Source: Microbacterium paulum (GTDB lineage: Bacteria; Actinomycetota; Actinomycetes; Actinomycetales; Microbacteriaceae). From it: a DNA stretch of 32,154 nt. Made by a program: the position numbers and the translations under genes. The DNA is taken from the NCBI RefSeq assembly GCF_015707995.1, contig NZ_JAAGRY010000040.1, positions 1-32,154 on the forward strand, written 5' to 3'. Positions 1 to 8,600 of this stretch are shown piece after piece (position 1 is the first letter of the stretch; each line of letters begins with the position of its first letter). The notes under the pieces were generated by a model. That model had not been told where the DNA came from. It saw only the letters and a list, made by a program, of their open reading frames with translations, and did not search any database.

Positions 1-912
1 GCGGCACGCCTCGCCGAGAGCGACCTCGCCTCGATCGACGCCGTGCGCACCGCGCTGCTGCCCGCGGCCGAGATCGCGACCCTCGACGCCCGCCTCGCGC
101 GCGACGCCGCCGACCTGACCGCCACGCGGGCCCGGTTGCTCGACCTCGAACTCGCCGCCACCGGCGACGACGTCACCGCCGAGGGCCTCGCCGACTCCGA
201 GCGGCACCTCGCCGAGGCCGATACCGCACGCACGGCCGCGATCGCCGCGCGACGCGGCGCCGAACTCGCCGCCGAGGCGCTCCGCGACCTGTCGCAGCGC
301 GTCGACGAAGCGGCCGCCGAGGTCGAGGGCGTCGCCGACCGGGCGAGCGCCGTCACGCGGCTGGCCGACACCGTCGCCGGGCGCGCCCCCAACACGCTCA
401 AGATGGACCTCGAGACCTTCGTGCTCGCCGCTGAACTCGAAGAGATCGTCGCGGCGGCGAACGTGCGTCTGTCGGAGATGTCGTCCGGCCGCTACACGCT
501 GCACCACTCCGATGCCCGCGCCGCCCGCGGGCGCGCCTCGGGCCTGGGCATCGAGGTGCTCGACGCGCACACCGGCCGGCTCCGCAGCCCGCAGTCGCTG
601 TCGGGCGGTGAGACGTTCCTCGCCTCGCTCGCCCTCGCGCTCGGGCTCGGCGAAGTCGTGACCTCGCGCGCCGGAGGCATCCGGCTCGACACCCTCTTCG
701 TCGACGAGGGCTTCGGCTCGCTCGACCCCGAAACCCTCGAGCTCGCCATGCGCACCCTCGACGAACTGCGCGCCGGCGGGCGCACCGTCGGCGTCATCAG
801 TCACGTCGAGGCGATGAAAGAGCAGTTGCCCGCGCAGCTGATCGTCGAGGCGACGCCGCAGGGGCCGAGCATCATCCGACAGGATGTCTCGGCCGGCGTC
901 CGACGCGTCTGA
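1..912 (+). CDS. sbcC: SbcC, exonuclease subunit (3' part, cut by window edge)
   Basis: This is the C-terminal 303 codons of an SMC/Rad50-like ATPase, open from the first base, so the start lies upstream of the window. The first half is Ala/Glu/Arg-rich and coiled-coil-like. It is followed by the C-terminal ABC half: signature LSGGETF near codon 200, Walker B LDTLFVDEG with D-loop GSLD near codon 235, and a switch His in VISHVEAM. In the family, SbcC partners the nuclease SbcD to cleave hairpins and process DNA ends; sbcD is expected upstream but is not visible here. The Met at base 43 is internal and not the start. The next gene is convergent. Confidence 0.93.
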   Translation, partial: AARLAESDLASIDAVRTALLPAAEIATLDARLARDAADLTATRARLLDLELAATGDDVTAEGLADSERHLAEADTARTAAIAARRGAELAAEALRDLSQRVDEAAAEVEGVADRASAVTRLADTVAGRAPNTLKMDLETFVLAAELEEIVAAANVRLSEMSSGRYTLHHSDARAARGRASGLGIEVLDAHTGRLRSPQSLSGGETFLASLALALGLGEVVTSRAGGIRLDTLFVDEGFGSLDPETLELAMRTLDELRAGGRTVGVISHVEAMKEQLPAQLIVEATPQGPSIIRQDVSAGVRRV

Positions 913-914
913 CC

Positions 915-928
915 GCGCCGATCGGCGC
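915..928. terminator. Palindrome between convergent sbcC and FUSC gene
   Basis: GCGCCGATCGGCGC is a perfect 14-bp palindrome lying 3 bp after the sbcC stop and 17 bp from the stop of the convergent gene. It could form a stem in transcripts from either side. There is no T-run, so intrinsic termination is only a possibility. Confidence 0.35.
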
Positions 929-945
929 CGGTCCGCCCGGGGTGT

Positions 946-1968
946 TCACTCTTCGGCGCGGGCGGCGAGGCTGTCGTGGATGCGGCGCAGGTCGACGAGC
1001 AGCGATCCCACCAGCATCCAGTGCGCCGGCGGCGCGGCGAGCACTTCGAGCGGGCGGGTGAGCGCCGGAGGCTCGTCGGCGACCGCGAGCCCGCTCGTCG
1101 ACACCGCGAGGCGCAGGTCGTGCGCCGCACGGTGCAACTGCTCCGCGATCGCCGCGGCGTACCCGTCGCCCGCGAGCGTCTCGTCGTAGTCGTCGGCGAA
1201 CGCGCGGGTCATGCCCGTCAGCTGGGTGCTGATGGCGAACAGGCGCCGCACGTCGGCTTCGAGAGATGCGACCTCGTTCGAGCGCCGTCGGCGCCGCGGA
1301 TTCAACGCCAACGACTCGTGGGCCTCGGCGATCGCCGCCTCTGCCGCGGCCACCGATCCGCGCAGCGCCCGCGCCCGCGTGAGCAGCTCGTCGAGCGTCG
1401 CGGCGTTCTGCGGGTGCACCAGCGCGTCGGCGAGCCGGTCGAGCGCCGCCGCCGTGTCGCCGGTGAGTGTCGCGACCCGCTCGCGCGCGGGGCCGAGTGC
1501 GAGCGGCGGCACGATCGCGAGGTTCACGATCAGGCCGATCACCGCGCCGATCGCCGTCTCGAGAATGCGGTCGAGTGCGTACCCGGGCGTCGCCGTGCCG
1601 AGGGCGAGCACGAGCATCGCGCTGATCGCCATCTGGTTCGCGGTGCCCGGCGTTGCCCGCAACGCCCACGCGACGAGCAGCGCGCACGTCACCGCGAGGG
1701 CGACCGCCCAGAACCCCGACCCCAGCAGCAGCCCGATCGCCGAGGCGACGATCACACCCGCGATCACCCCGACCGTCCGCTCGACGCCGCGTCCGAACGA
1801 CTGGCTGATGCTCGGCTGCACCGTCAGCAGTGCCGCGATCGCGGCGAACACGGGCGGAGGCCCTTCGACGAGCCACCCCGCGATCAGCCAGGCGGCGCCC
1901 GTCGCCACCGCCGACTTGACGACCTGCAGCAGCGAGGATCGGCGGGCGGCGCGCAGCGACCAGTTCAT
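946..1968 (-). CDS. FUSC-family (aromatic-acid-exporter-like) membrane protein
   Basis: A 340-residue protein. The first ~155 residues hold about six hydrophobic segments (for example near 16-35, 65-83, 86-104, 112-126 and 132-152). The phrase AIAALLTVQPSISQSFGRGVER near 43-65 is typical of the fusaric-acid-resistance/YccS-like (FUSC) superfamily. The remainder is a soluble Ala/Arg-rich helical tail. The family is linked to efflux of aromatic acids or other amphipathic compounds, but the substrate cannot be read from the sequence. It starts at an ATG 6 nt behind TAGCGT with no Shine-Dalgarno sequence, so the mRNA is probably leaderless. It stands alone between a convergent neighbour and a co-oriented nucleosidase 63 bp upstream. 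Confidence 0.8.
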   Translation of the reverse strand: MNWSLRAARRSSLLQVVKSAVATGAAWLIAGWLVEGPPPVFAAIAALLTVQPSISQSFGRGVERTVGVIAGVIVASAIGLLLGSGFWAVALAVTCALLVAWALRATPGTANQMAISAMLVLALGTATPGYALDRILETAIGAVIGLIVNLAIVPPLALGPARERVATLTGDTAAALDRLADALVHPQNAATLDELLTRARALRGSVAAAEAAIAEAHESLALNPRRRRRSNEVASLEADVRRLFAISTQLTGMTRAFADDYDETLAGDGYAAAIAEQLHRAAHDLRLAVSTSGLAVADEPPALTRPLEVLAAPPAHWMLVGSLLVDLRRIHDSLAARAEE

Positions 1969-1974
1969 CCCCTC

Positions 1975-1980
1975 ACGCTA
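1975..1980 (-). promoter_or_regulatory. -10 box of FUSC gene (leaderless)
   Basis: TAGCGT on the minus strand, separated by 6 nt (GAGGGG) from the ATG at 1968. This places the transcription start on or next to the A of the start codon. Confidence 0.6.
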
Positions 1981-2031
1981 CGCGGCCAGGGCCGCCGCGG
2001 CCCGGGATCGCGCCCCGCGCCCCCGCCGTGC

Positions 2032-2586
2032 TCAGACGCCGTAGCGGCGACGCACGTCGTCGCGCAGCTCGACGCTGCACGCGGCGACGGCGCTGCGCCA
2101 ATCGGTGATCGCGTCGTCCTGCGCGCTGTCCGACACCGCCTTCAGCACCGTGATCGGAACACCGAAGCGCTCCGCCACCCAGATGTAGGCGTAGGTCTCC
2201 ATGTCGACGAGCGTCGCGCCGAGGGCGCGGATGGATGCCACGGCATCCGCATCGTCGACGAAGTGATCGCCCGTGGCGATCGTCGCGGTGCCACCCCCGG
2301 TCTCGACCCGCGGCGGCAGCGACACGTGCTGGCCGACGACGCCGTCGATGTCGGTGACGTCGTGCTGGATCGCCGCGGCGACCTCGTGCACGCCGGTCAC
2401 CGAGGCATCCACCGACCCGGCGGTGCCGACCACGACGATCTCATCGATGCCGCCGTCGTCGAGCCGACGGGTGAGGGCGTAGGTCGCCTGCAGCTTGCCC
2501 GGCCCGGTCACGAGACGCTCGAACCCGGCGAGGTCGTCTTCGAAGGCGTCGAGTTCTGAGGCGAGGGCGGCGACGAGCAGTTTCAC
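2032..2586 (-). CDS. MTA/SAH-type nucleosidase (purine phosphorylase superfamily)
   Basis: A 184-residue protein read from the GTG at 2586. Members of this superfamily hydrolyse the glycosidic bond of 5'-methylthioadenosine or S-adenosylhomocysteine. Visible hallmarks are an early Glu in LVAALASELDAF (like the general acid near residue 12 of MtnN), the VDMETYAY motif (Met and Glu that bind the ribose), and LKAVSDSA, whose Asp is the expected catalytic acid. At 184 residues it is shorter than the usual ~230, so the substrate is uncertain. The frame stays open upstream, but that extension runs antisense to the next gene and is not protein-like. The GTG fits a leaderless start (GACAAT 6 nt upstream). 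It is divergent from the PPTase-like gene. Confidence 0.75.
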   Translation of the reverse strand: MKLLVAALASELDAFEDDLAGFERLVTGPGKLQATYALTRRLDDGGIDEIVVVGTAGSVDASVTGVHEVAAAIQHDVTDIDGVVGQHVSLPPRVETGGGTATIATGDHFVDDADAVASIRALGATLVDMETYAYIWVAERFGVPITVLKAVSDSAQDDAITDWRSAVAACSVELRDDVRRRYGV

Positions 2587-2592
2587 CGTCTC

Positions 2593-2598
2593 ATTGTC
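2593..2598 (-). promoter_or_regulatory. Possible -10 box of nucleosidase gene
   Basis: GACAAT on the minus strand, 6 nt before the GTG at 2586. The spacing matches the other leaderless starts here, but the first base of the box is atypical. Confidence 0.35.
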
Positions 2599-2716
2599 CC
2601 ATCCGCCGGGCGCGCCGGGGTTTCTCACGTGCGAGTGGGGCGCGAGAGTGCCCCGCGTGGGCCAAGATGAGGATGGCGGGTCTCGACCGACCCGTCCGCA
2701 TGGAGATCGGAGCGAC

Positions 2717-3301
2717 ATGACCCTGCAGACCGTTCCTCTGGACACCCCCGAGGGCGTCAGCGCCCGACTGGGCTGGGACCCGGCGACGAGCGTGCACGAT
2801 CGTCGCCGCATCATCGCGAAAGAGCTGATCGCCGCGAAGCTCAACTGCGACGTCAAAGACATCCGCATCGAGCGCGAAGCGCCGCGCGGGTTCGGGTACC
2901 ACACCCGGTTGATCGCTTCGCGAGGCGGCGAAGAGCTGCCCATCTCGATCGTGACCGCGAGCTATCGCGCGGCGACCGTCGTCGCGATCTGCGACCCGTC
3001 GCTCTCCGTCGGCATCGACATCCGCGACATGCACCCCGACGACGCCGACATCCGGCAGATGCGGCGCCACTCGCGACTGATCGACGAGTCGAACACCGAA
3101 GAGCTGCTGCAGCACTGGGTGCGCGTGCAGGCCGTGCTCGAAGCCGACGGGCGCGGCGTGCGCGTCGCCCCCGACCGCGTGCACCTCGACACCGGGCGCA
3201 ACAAGGGCTGGATCCCCGACCGCAACATGAAGTACGAACTGGTCGACGCGTCACGCGACGGCTGGATCATCACGATCGCCGTCGGCCGCCCCGCGGCCTG
3301 A
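2717..3301 (+). CDS. Degenerate Sfp-type 4'-phosphopantetheinyl transferase-like protein
   Basis: A 194-residue protein. The core resembles the Sfp/AcpT PPTase fold: SVGIDIRD at 97-104, followed about 30 residues later by HWVRVQAVLEADGRGVRV (133-150), matching the family pattern W-x-x-K-E-A-x-x-K-A-x-G-x-G. In true PPTases the Asp of GID, the acidic residue two positions on and the Glu of KEA bind Mg2+, and the Lys contacts CoA. Here D101 is kept, but position 103 is Arg and the KE pair is V137-Q138. The usual coenzyme A transfer to carrier proteins is therefore doubtful; a binding or scaffolding role is possible. The ATG at 2717 has GGAG 5 nt upstream; the longer frame to 2495 overlaps the divergent gene. 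No carrier-protein or polyketide genes are nearby. Confidence 0.65.
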   Translation: MTLQTVPLDTPEGVSARLGWDPATSVHDRRRIIAKELIAAKLNCDVKDIRIEREAPRGFGYHTRLIASRGGEELPISIVTASYRAATVVAICDPSLSVGIDIRDMHPDDADIRQMRRHSRLIDESNTEELLQHWVRVQAVLEADGRGVRVAPDRVHLDTGRNKGWIPDRNMKYELVDASRDGWIITIAVGRPAA

Positions 3302-3360
3302 GCCGCGGCGCCGCCCGAGCCGCGCCGCCGAGCCGCCGCCCGATCGGTCGAAGAACCGGA

Positions 3361-5430
3361 TCAGTCGGCCAGCTCGGGGAGCGCCGCGCGCAGTTCGGCG
3401 AGCCACACGGCGGCATTGCCGTCCGACGGCGCGCGCCAGTCGCCCCGCGGCGACAGCGAGCCGGCCGCGAGCACCTTCGGTCCGTTCGGGATCGCGGTGC
3501 GCTTGAACTGCGCGAACCCGAAGAACCGCGTGAGGAACACCTCGAGCCAGCGCACGATCGTCGCGCGGTCGTAGGCGTAACGGTCCGCATCGGGGAACCC
3601 GGCCGGCCAGGTGCCGGCCGAGGCATCCGCCCACGCCTGCTCGGCGAGGAACGCGATCTTCGAGGGGCGCAGCCCGTAGCGCAGCACGTGGAACAGGGCG
3701 AAATCGTGCAGCGCGTAGGGGCCGATCGTGTCTTCGGTCGACTGCACCTTGCCGTCTTGCCCGGCGGGTACCAGCTCGGGGCTGATCTCGGTGTCGAGCA
3801 CCGACTGCAGCACGTCCTTGGCATCCTGTGTCAGCGCCGCGCCGTCGTCGGGGTGGGCGATCACCCAGCGGATGAGGTGCTGGATGAGGGTCTTCGGCAC
3901 TCCCGCGTTGACCGCGTAGTGGCTCATCTGGTCGCCGACGCCGTACGTCGCCCAGCCGAGCGCCAGCTCGGAGAGGTCGGAGGTGCCGACGACGAACCCG
4001 CCGTTCTGGTTCGCGAGGCGGAACAGAAAATCGGTGCGCGCCCCCGCCTGCACGTTCTCGAACGTCACGTCGTACACCGGCTCGCCGTCGGCGTAGGGGT
4101 GGTGGATGCCTCGCAGCAGCTCGGTCGCCATCGGCCGGATGTCGATCGTCGAGGTCGTCGCGCCGATCGCCTCGGCGAGGGCGATCGCGTTCGACTTCGT
4201 GTGCTCGCTCGTCGCGAAGCCGGGCATCGTGTAGGCGAGGATGTCGCTGCGCGGGCGTCCCATCCGGTCCATCGCGCGGGCGACGACGAGCAGAGCGTGT
4301 GTCGAGTCGAGGCCGCCCGACACGCCGATGACGGGCTTCGGCGACCCGATCGCGCGCATGCGCTGCTCGAGCCCCGATACCTGGATGCTGAACGCCTCGT
4401 AGCAGTCCTGGTCGAGGCGCGCCGCGTCGTCGGGCACGAACGGGAAGCGGTCGAGCGGGCGGCGGAGCGTCGTGATGGATGCCGGGGGATTCACTTCGAA
4501 CGGGATGACGCGGGCGAACTCGGCCGCCGGGTTCTGCACCCGGTTGTCATCGAACGTGCCCTGGCGCAGGCGATCCTGCCGCAGTCGGTCGAGGTCGATG
4601 TCGGCGATCGCCGTGCGCGGACCGTCGGGAAAGCGCTCGGTCTCGGCGAGGAGCGCGCCCGACTCGTAGATCATCGTCTGACCGTCCCACGACACGTCGT
4701 TGGTCGACTCGCCGAGCCCCGCCGCAGCGTAGACGTAGGCGGCGTTGCAGCGGAACGACTGCGACTTCGCGAGCAGGTGCCGGTCGTCGGCGCGGGCGAC
4801 CGTGATGGGGCTGCCGGAGAGGTTCAGCAGCACCGTCGCTCCGGCGAGCGCGGCGGTCGACGACGGCGGGATCGGCACCCACATGTCTTCGCAGACCTCG
4901 GCGTGCACGACGAGGCCGGGCACGTCGGATGCCTCGAAGAGCAGGTCGGCGCCGACCGGCACCTCCTCCCCGCCGAGGACCGTGGCCGCGGGGGCGTCGG
5001 CGCCGCTCGCGTACCAGCGCGCTTCGTAGAACTCGCGGTAGGTGGGCAGGTAGGTCTTCGGGGCGACGCCGAGCACGGCACCCCGGTGGATGACGACGGC
5101 GCAGTTGTAGAGGCGCGAGCCGAGGAGGAGCGGCGCCCCGACGACGAGGAGCGGTCGCAGCGCGCGCGACGCGGCGGCGATATCGGCGATCGCGGTGCGG
5201 GTCGCGTCGAGCACGACGTCTTGCATGACGAGGTCGTCGATCGCGTAGCCGGTGAGGCAGAGTTCGGGAAAGACGGCGACGGCGGCGCCCTCGTCATGCG
5301 CCTCGCGGGCCGCGGCGACGACAGCGGCGGCGTTCCGCGCCGGATCGGCGATCGCGACGGGGATCGTGCAGGCCGCGACGCGCGCGAAGCCGTGCCGGTA
5401 GACGCTCTCGAACGGTAGCTGCTCGCTCAC
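3361..5430 (-). CDS. nadE: Glutamine-dependent NAD+ synthetase
   Basis: A 689-residue cytosolic enzyme that makes NAD+ from deamido-NAD+, ATP and glutamine, the last step of NAD biosynthesis. The N-terminal nitrilase-type glutaminase carries the triad E56 (FPELCLTGY), K125 (APKTYLP) and C180 (HAEVCEDMW). The C-terminal synthetase has the ATP-binding P-loop SGGLDST at 371-377 and the later conserved GTSDLSELALG. Length and layout match the ~680-residue mycobacterial enzyme. The start is a GTG at 5430 with CAGACT 6 nt upstream and no Shine-Dalgarno, so probably leaderless. It is convergent with the PPTase-like gene (59 bp apart, no clear terminator) and divergent from the nuclease-helicase gene across a 200-bp region holding a long inverted repeat. 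Confidence 0.96.
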   Translation of the reverse strand: MSEQLPFESVYRHGFARVAACTIPVAIADPARNAAAVVAAAREAHDEGAAVAVFPELCLTGYAIDDLVMQDVVLDATRTAIADIAAASRALRPLLVVGAPLLLGSRLYNCAVVIHRGAVLGVAPKTYLPTYREFYEARWYASGADAPAATVLGGEEVPVGADLLFEASDVPGLVVHAEVCEDMWVPIPPSSTAALAGATVLLNLSGSPITVARADDRHLLAKSQSFRCNAAYVYAAAGLGESTNDVSWDGQTMIYESGALLAETERFPDGPRTAIADIDLDRLRQDRLRQGTFDDNRVQNPAAEFARVIPFEVNPPASITTLRRPLDRFPFVPDDAARLDQDCYEAFSIQVSGLEQRMRAIGSPKPVIGVSGGLDSTHALLVVARAMDRMGRPRSDILAYTMPGFATSEHTKSNAIALAEAIGATTSTIDIRPMATELLRGIHHPYADGEPVYDVTFENVQAGARTDFLFRLANQNGGFVVGTSDLSELALGWATYGVGDQMSHYAVNAGVPKTLIQHLIRWVIAHPDDGAALTQDAKDVLQSVLDTEISPELVPAGQDGKVQSTEDTIGPYALHDFALFHVLRYGLRPSKIAFLAEQAWADASAGTWPAGFPDADRYAYDRATIVRWLEVFLTRFFGFAQFKRTAIPNGPKVLAAGSLSPRGDWRAPSDGNAAVWLAELRAALPELAD

Positions 5431-5436
5431 AGCCCC

Positions 5437-5442
5437 AGTCTG
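5437..5442 (-). promoter_or_regulatory. -10 box of nadE (leaderless)
   Basis: CAGACT on the minus strand ending 6 nt before the GTG start at 5430; this supports the GTG as the first codon. Confidence 0.5.
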
Positions 5443-5490
5443 GCAGGTGCGCGGCTCGGCGCGGGGATGGTGGAACGTGAGGTGTCAGTC

Positions 5491-5557
5491 GTCGGGTCGG
5501 TGGGGCGGGTGATGACTGCGGCGTCACACGGGATGACACCTGCCCCACCGATCCGAC
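5491..5557. repeat. Long imperfect inverted repeat between nadE and nuclease-helicase gene
   Basis: Two 21-nt arms (5491-5511 and 5537-5557) are inverted copies with only two differences, both of which would be G-U pairs in one transcript orientation. The arms share the core TCGGTGGGGC / GCCCCACCGA and enclose a 25-nt loop that begins ATGAC and ends GATGA. A second, competing pairing is GGTGTCA (5481-5487) with TGACACC (5534-5540). It sits between divergent genes, where no terminator is needed. Confidence 0.6.
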
Positions 5558-5606
5558 CGTTGGTCACTGCGCCGGTGGCGCCGCGCCGGGTGTCGCACCC
5601 CGCGGC

Positions 5607-5612
5607 TAGGGT
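5607..5612 (+). promoter_or_regulatory. -10 box of nuclease-helicase gene
   Basis: TAGGGT, followed after 7 nt by GGAAGGG (5620-5626) as Shine-Dalgarno and the ATG at 5631. This predicts a leader of only about 11-12 nt. No convincing -35 is seen. Confidence 0.4.
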
Positions 5613-5630
5613 CGATCGCGGAAGGGTGAC

Positions 5631-8600
5631 ATGCGATACATCGAAGACAGCGGCCGGGGTGCGCGGATCGTCTGGAGCGCGAGCGACCTGAAAGCCGCGG
5701 CCGAGTGCGAGTTCGCCTGGCTGCGTGCGATCGACGCGAAGCTCGGGCGCCTCCCCGCCGTCGCCGAGCCCGAAGATCTCACTCTTGCTCGGGCCGGTCG
5801 GCTGGGCACGCAGCACGAACTGCGCCAGCTCGACGCGTACCGGGAGCAGTACCCGGGCCGGGTCGTCGAGCTGCCCGAGACGCGGTCGTCGGATGCCGAG
5901 GGCATCGCGGCGGCGGTCGCCGCGACGAACGCGGCCCTCGCCGACGCCGACGTGGCCGTCGTCTATCAGGCCGTCTTCGCCACCGACGAGTTCGTCGGTT
6001 TCGCCGACTTTCTGCTGCGCGGCGACGACTGTCGCTGGATCGTGCAAGACACCAAACTCGCCCGCCACGCGCGCGTGACCGCGCTCATGCAGTTGGCGGC
6101 ATACGTCGATCAGCTCGACCGTCTCGGCGTCCCGCACAGCGACCGGGTCGAGCTTCTCCTCGGCGACGGCACGACCTCGACCCATCAGGTGCGCGACCTC
6201 ATGCCGGTCTTCCGGCTGCGCCGCGACCGGCTGCGCGCGCTGATCGCCGATCGCGACCTCGCCGCCGGCGCGGCGGGCGCGTCGATCGCGTGGGGCGATG
6301 ACCGGGGCGACCTGCGCGTCGTCGCGTGCGGCCGGTGCGCGACGTGCGACGCCGAGGTCGTCGTGCACCGCGATCTGCTTCTGGTCGCCGGCATGCGCCC
6401 GTTGCAAAGTGATCGCCTGCGCGCGGCGGGCATCCACACGATCGACGACCTCGCCGCCGCGCGTGAGGCCCCTGCCCGCATGTCGTGGGACACGTTCGAC
6501 GGCCTTCGCACCCAGGCGCGACTGCAGCTCGCGAGCCCCGCCGGCGGTGTCGCGTCCCTCGATTCCGTCGCCGCCGTGGCTGACGAACCCGCCGCCGTGG
6601 CCGAAGAGCAAGCCGGCCCGCCCGTCCCGACCTACGAAGTGGTCTTCCCGCGGGCGATCGGCGCGCTTCCGCGCCCCGACCGCGGCGACATCTTCTTCGA
6701 CTTCGAGGGCGACCCGCTCTACACCGAGACGCCGCCGCCCGGGGGTCAGTCATCGGGGGGTCAGTCATCAGGGCGTCAGCCGCAGTGGGGGATCGACTAC
6801 CTGTTCGGCTGGGTCGACGACCGTGAGCAGTACACCGCGCTGTGGGCGCATACCCATGCCGAAGAGCGCGCGGCGCTCGAGACCTTCCTCGACGTCGTTG
6901 CTCTCCGCCGCCAGGCGCACCCCGGCATGCACATCTACCACTACGCGCCCTACGAGACGACGCACCTGCTGGCGATGGCGGCGCGCTACGGCGTGCGCGA
7001 GGCCGAGGTCGACACGCTGCTGCGCGAGGGCGTGTTCGTCGATCTCTACCCGGTCGTCCGGAGGGCGCTCCGCGTGGGATCGCGGTCGTACTCGATCAAG
7101 AAGCTCGAGCCGCTCTACATGGGCGACGAGGTGCGCACGAGCGACGTGCAGCGCGGCGACGATTCGATCGTCAAATACGTCGAGGCGCGCGAGTTCGCAG
7201 GTGCGGGTGACGATGCACGGGCGCAGGCGGTGCTCGACGACCTCGCCGACTACAACCGCTACGACTGCGTCTCGACGCGGCGCCTCCGCGATTGGCTCGT
7301 CGAGCGTGCGCGCGAGGCCCACCTCACGCCCTCCGCCGACATCGACGCCGCCGAGCGCCCCTACGAGCCCTCGCCGCGCGCCGAAGCGCTGAACCGGCTG
7401 GCCGCTGAGGCGGCAGGGGCCGAGCACCCCGACGAGCGGGCGGTTGCGGCGCTGCGTCTCGGGGCGGCGGCGATCGACTACTACCCGCGCGAGGCCAAGA
7501 CCTTCTGGGCCACCCACTTTCTGCGCCTGCGCGAGCCCGTGTCGATCTGGGAAGACACGCGCGACGTCGTGGTGTTTGACCACGATCGCTGTCGCGTACT
7601 GACCGACTGGCACCTGCCCGAGGGGGCGCGGGTGCAGCGCCGCGTGCTCGAACTGCGCGGCGATCTCGCCCCGGGAACCAAGCTCACCCCCGAAAGCCAG
7701 GGCTTCCTGCTGTACGACCTGCCCGCGCCGTTCCCGATCGACACGAGCCCGCGCTGGATCCACGCCGCGCGCCGTGTGCGCATCGTCGACACGCTCGACG
7801 ACGGCGTGATCGTCGAAGAGACGCCCGTCGACGGTCTCACGTGGCGCGAGCTGCCGATCGCCCTGACACCGCCCGATCCGCCCAAGGCCGGCAGTCAGCA
7901 GGCCGCGATCGACCAGTGGGCCGATCGGGTGATCGAGGCGGCGCCCCTGACACGCGACGCGTTCCCGAAAGACCCCGCGACCGATCTGCTGCTGCGCCGC
8001 TCGCCGCGCACCCGGGGCGGCGCGCTCGCCCGCGGAGGCGCCGACGACGTCGAGAACATCGTGCGGTCGGTGCACGACCTCGACCGCAGTCACCTCGCTG
8101 TGCAGGGCCCTCCCGGAACGGGCAAGACCTACGTCGGATCGCACGTCGTCGCCCGGCTCGTCGCCGAGCAAGGTTTCAGAGTGGGCGTCGTCGCCCAGTC
8201 GCACGCGGTCGTCGAGAACATGCTCGACCGGATCGTCGAGGCCGGGCTGCCGAAGGCGCAGGTCGCGAAGGCGCTGAAGACGGGCGCGAGCGCAGAGCCG
8301 TCGTTCACCCCGATCGCGAAAGACGGGTACGCCGCCTTCGCCGCCGAACACCCCGAGGGCTTCGTCATCGGCGGCACGGCGTGGGACCTCAGCCACCCCG
8401 GCCGGGTCGCGCGCGGCAGCCTCGACCTCCTCGTGATCGATGAGGCGGGCCAGTTCTCCCTGGCATCCACCATCGCCGTCTCGGCGGCGGCGCAGCGCCT
8501 GCTGCTGCTCGGCGACCCGCAGCAGCTGCCCCAGGTGAGCCAGGGCACCCACCCCGAGCCGGTCGACACATCGGCGCTCGGCTGGATCATGGACGGTGCC

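Noticed and set aside
976..2559. 527-codon open frame on the plus strand
   Set aside because: Antisense to the FUSC and nucleosidase genes; Arg-rich, no recognisable fold.
3302..3360. Terminator between the PPTase-like gene and nadE
   Set aside because: The spacer is GC-rich with several weak self-complementary stretches but no single convincing stem or T-run.
3688..5418. 576-codon open frame on the plus strand opposite nadE
   Set aside because: Composition typical of antisense shadow; nadE on the other strand has complete catalytic motifs.
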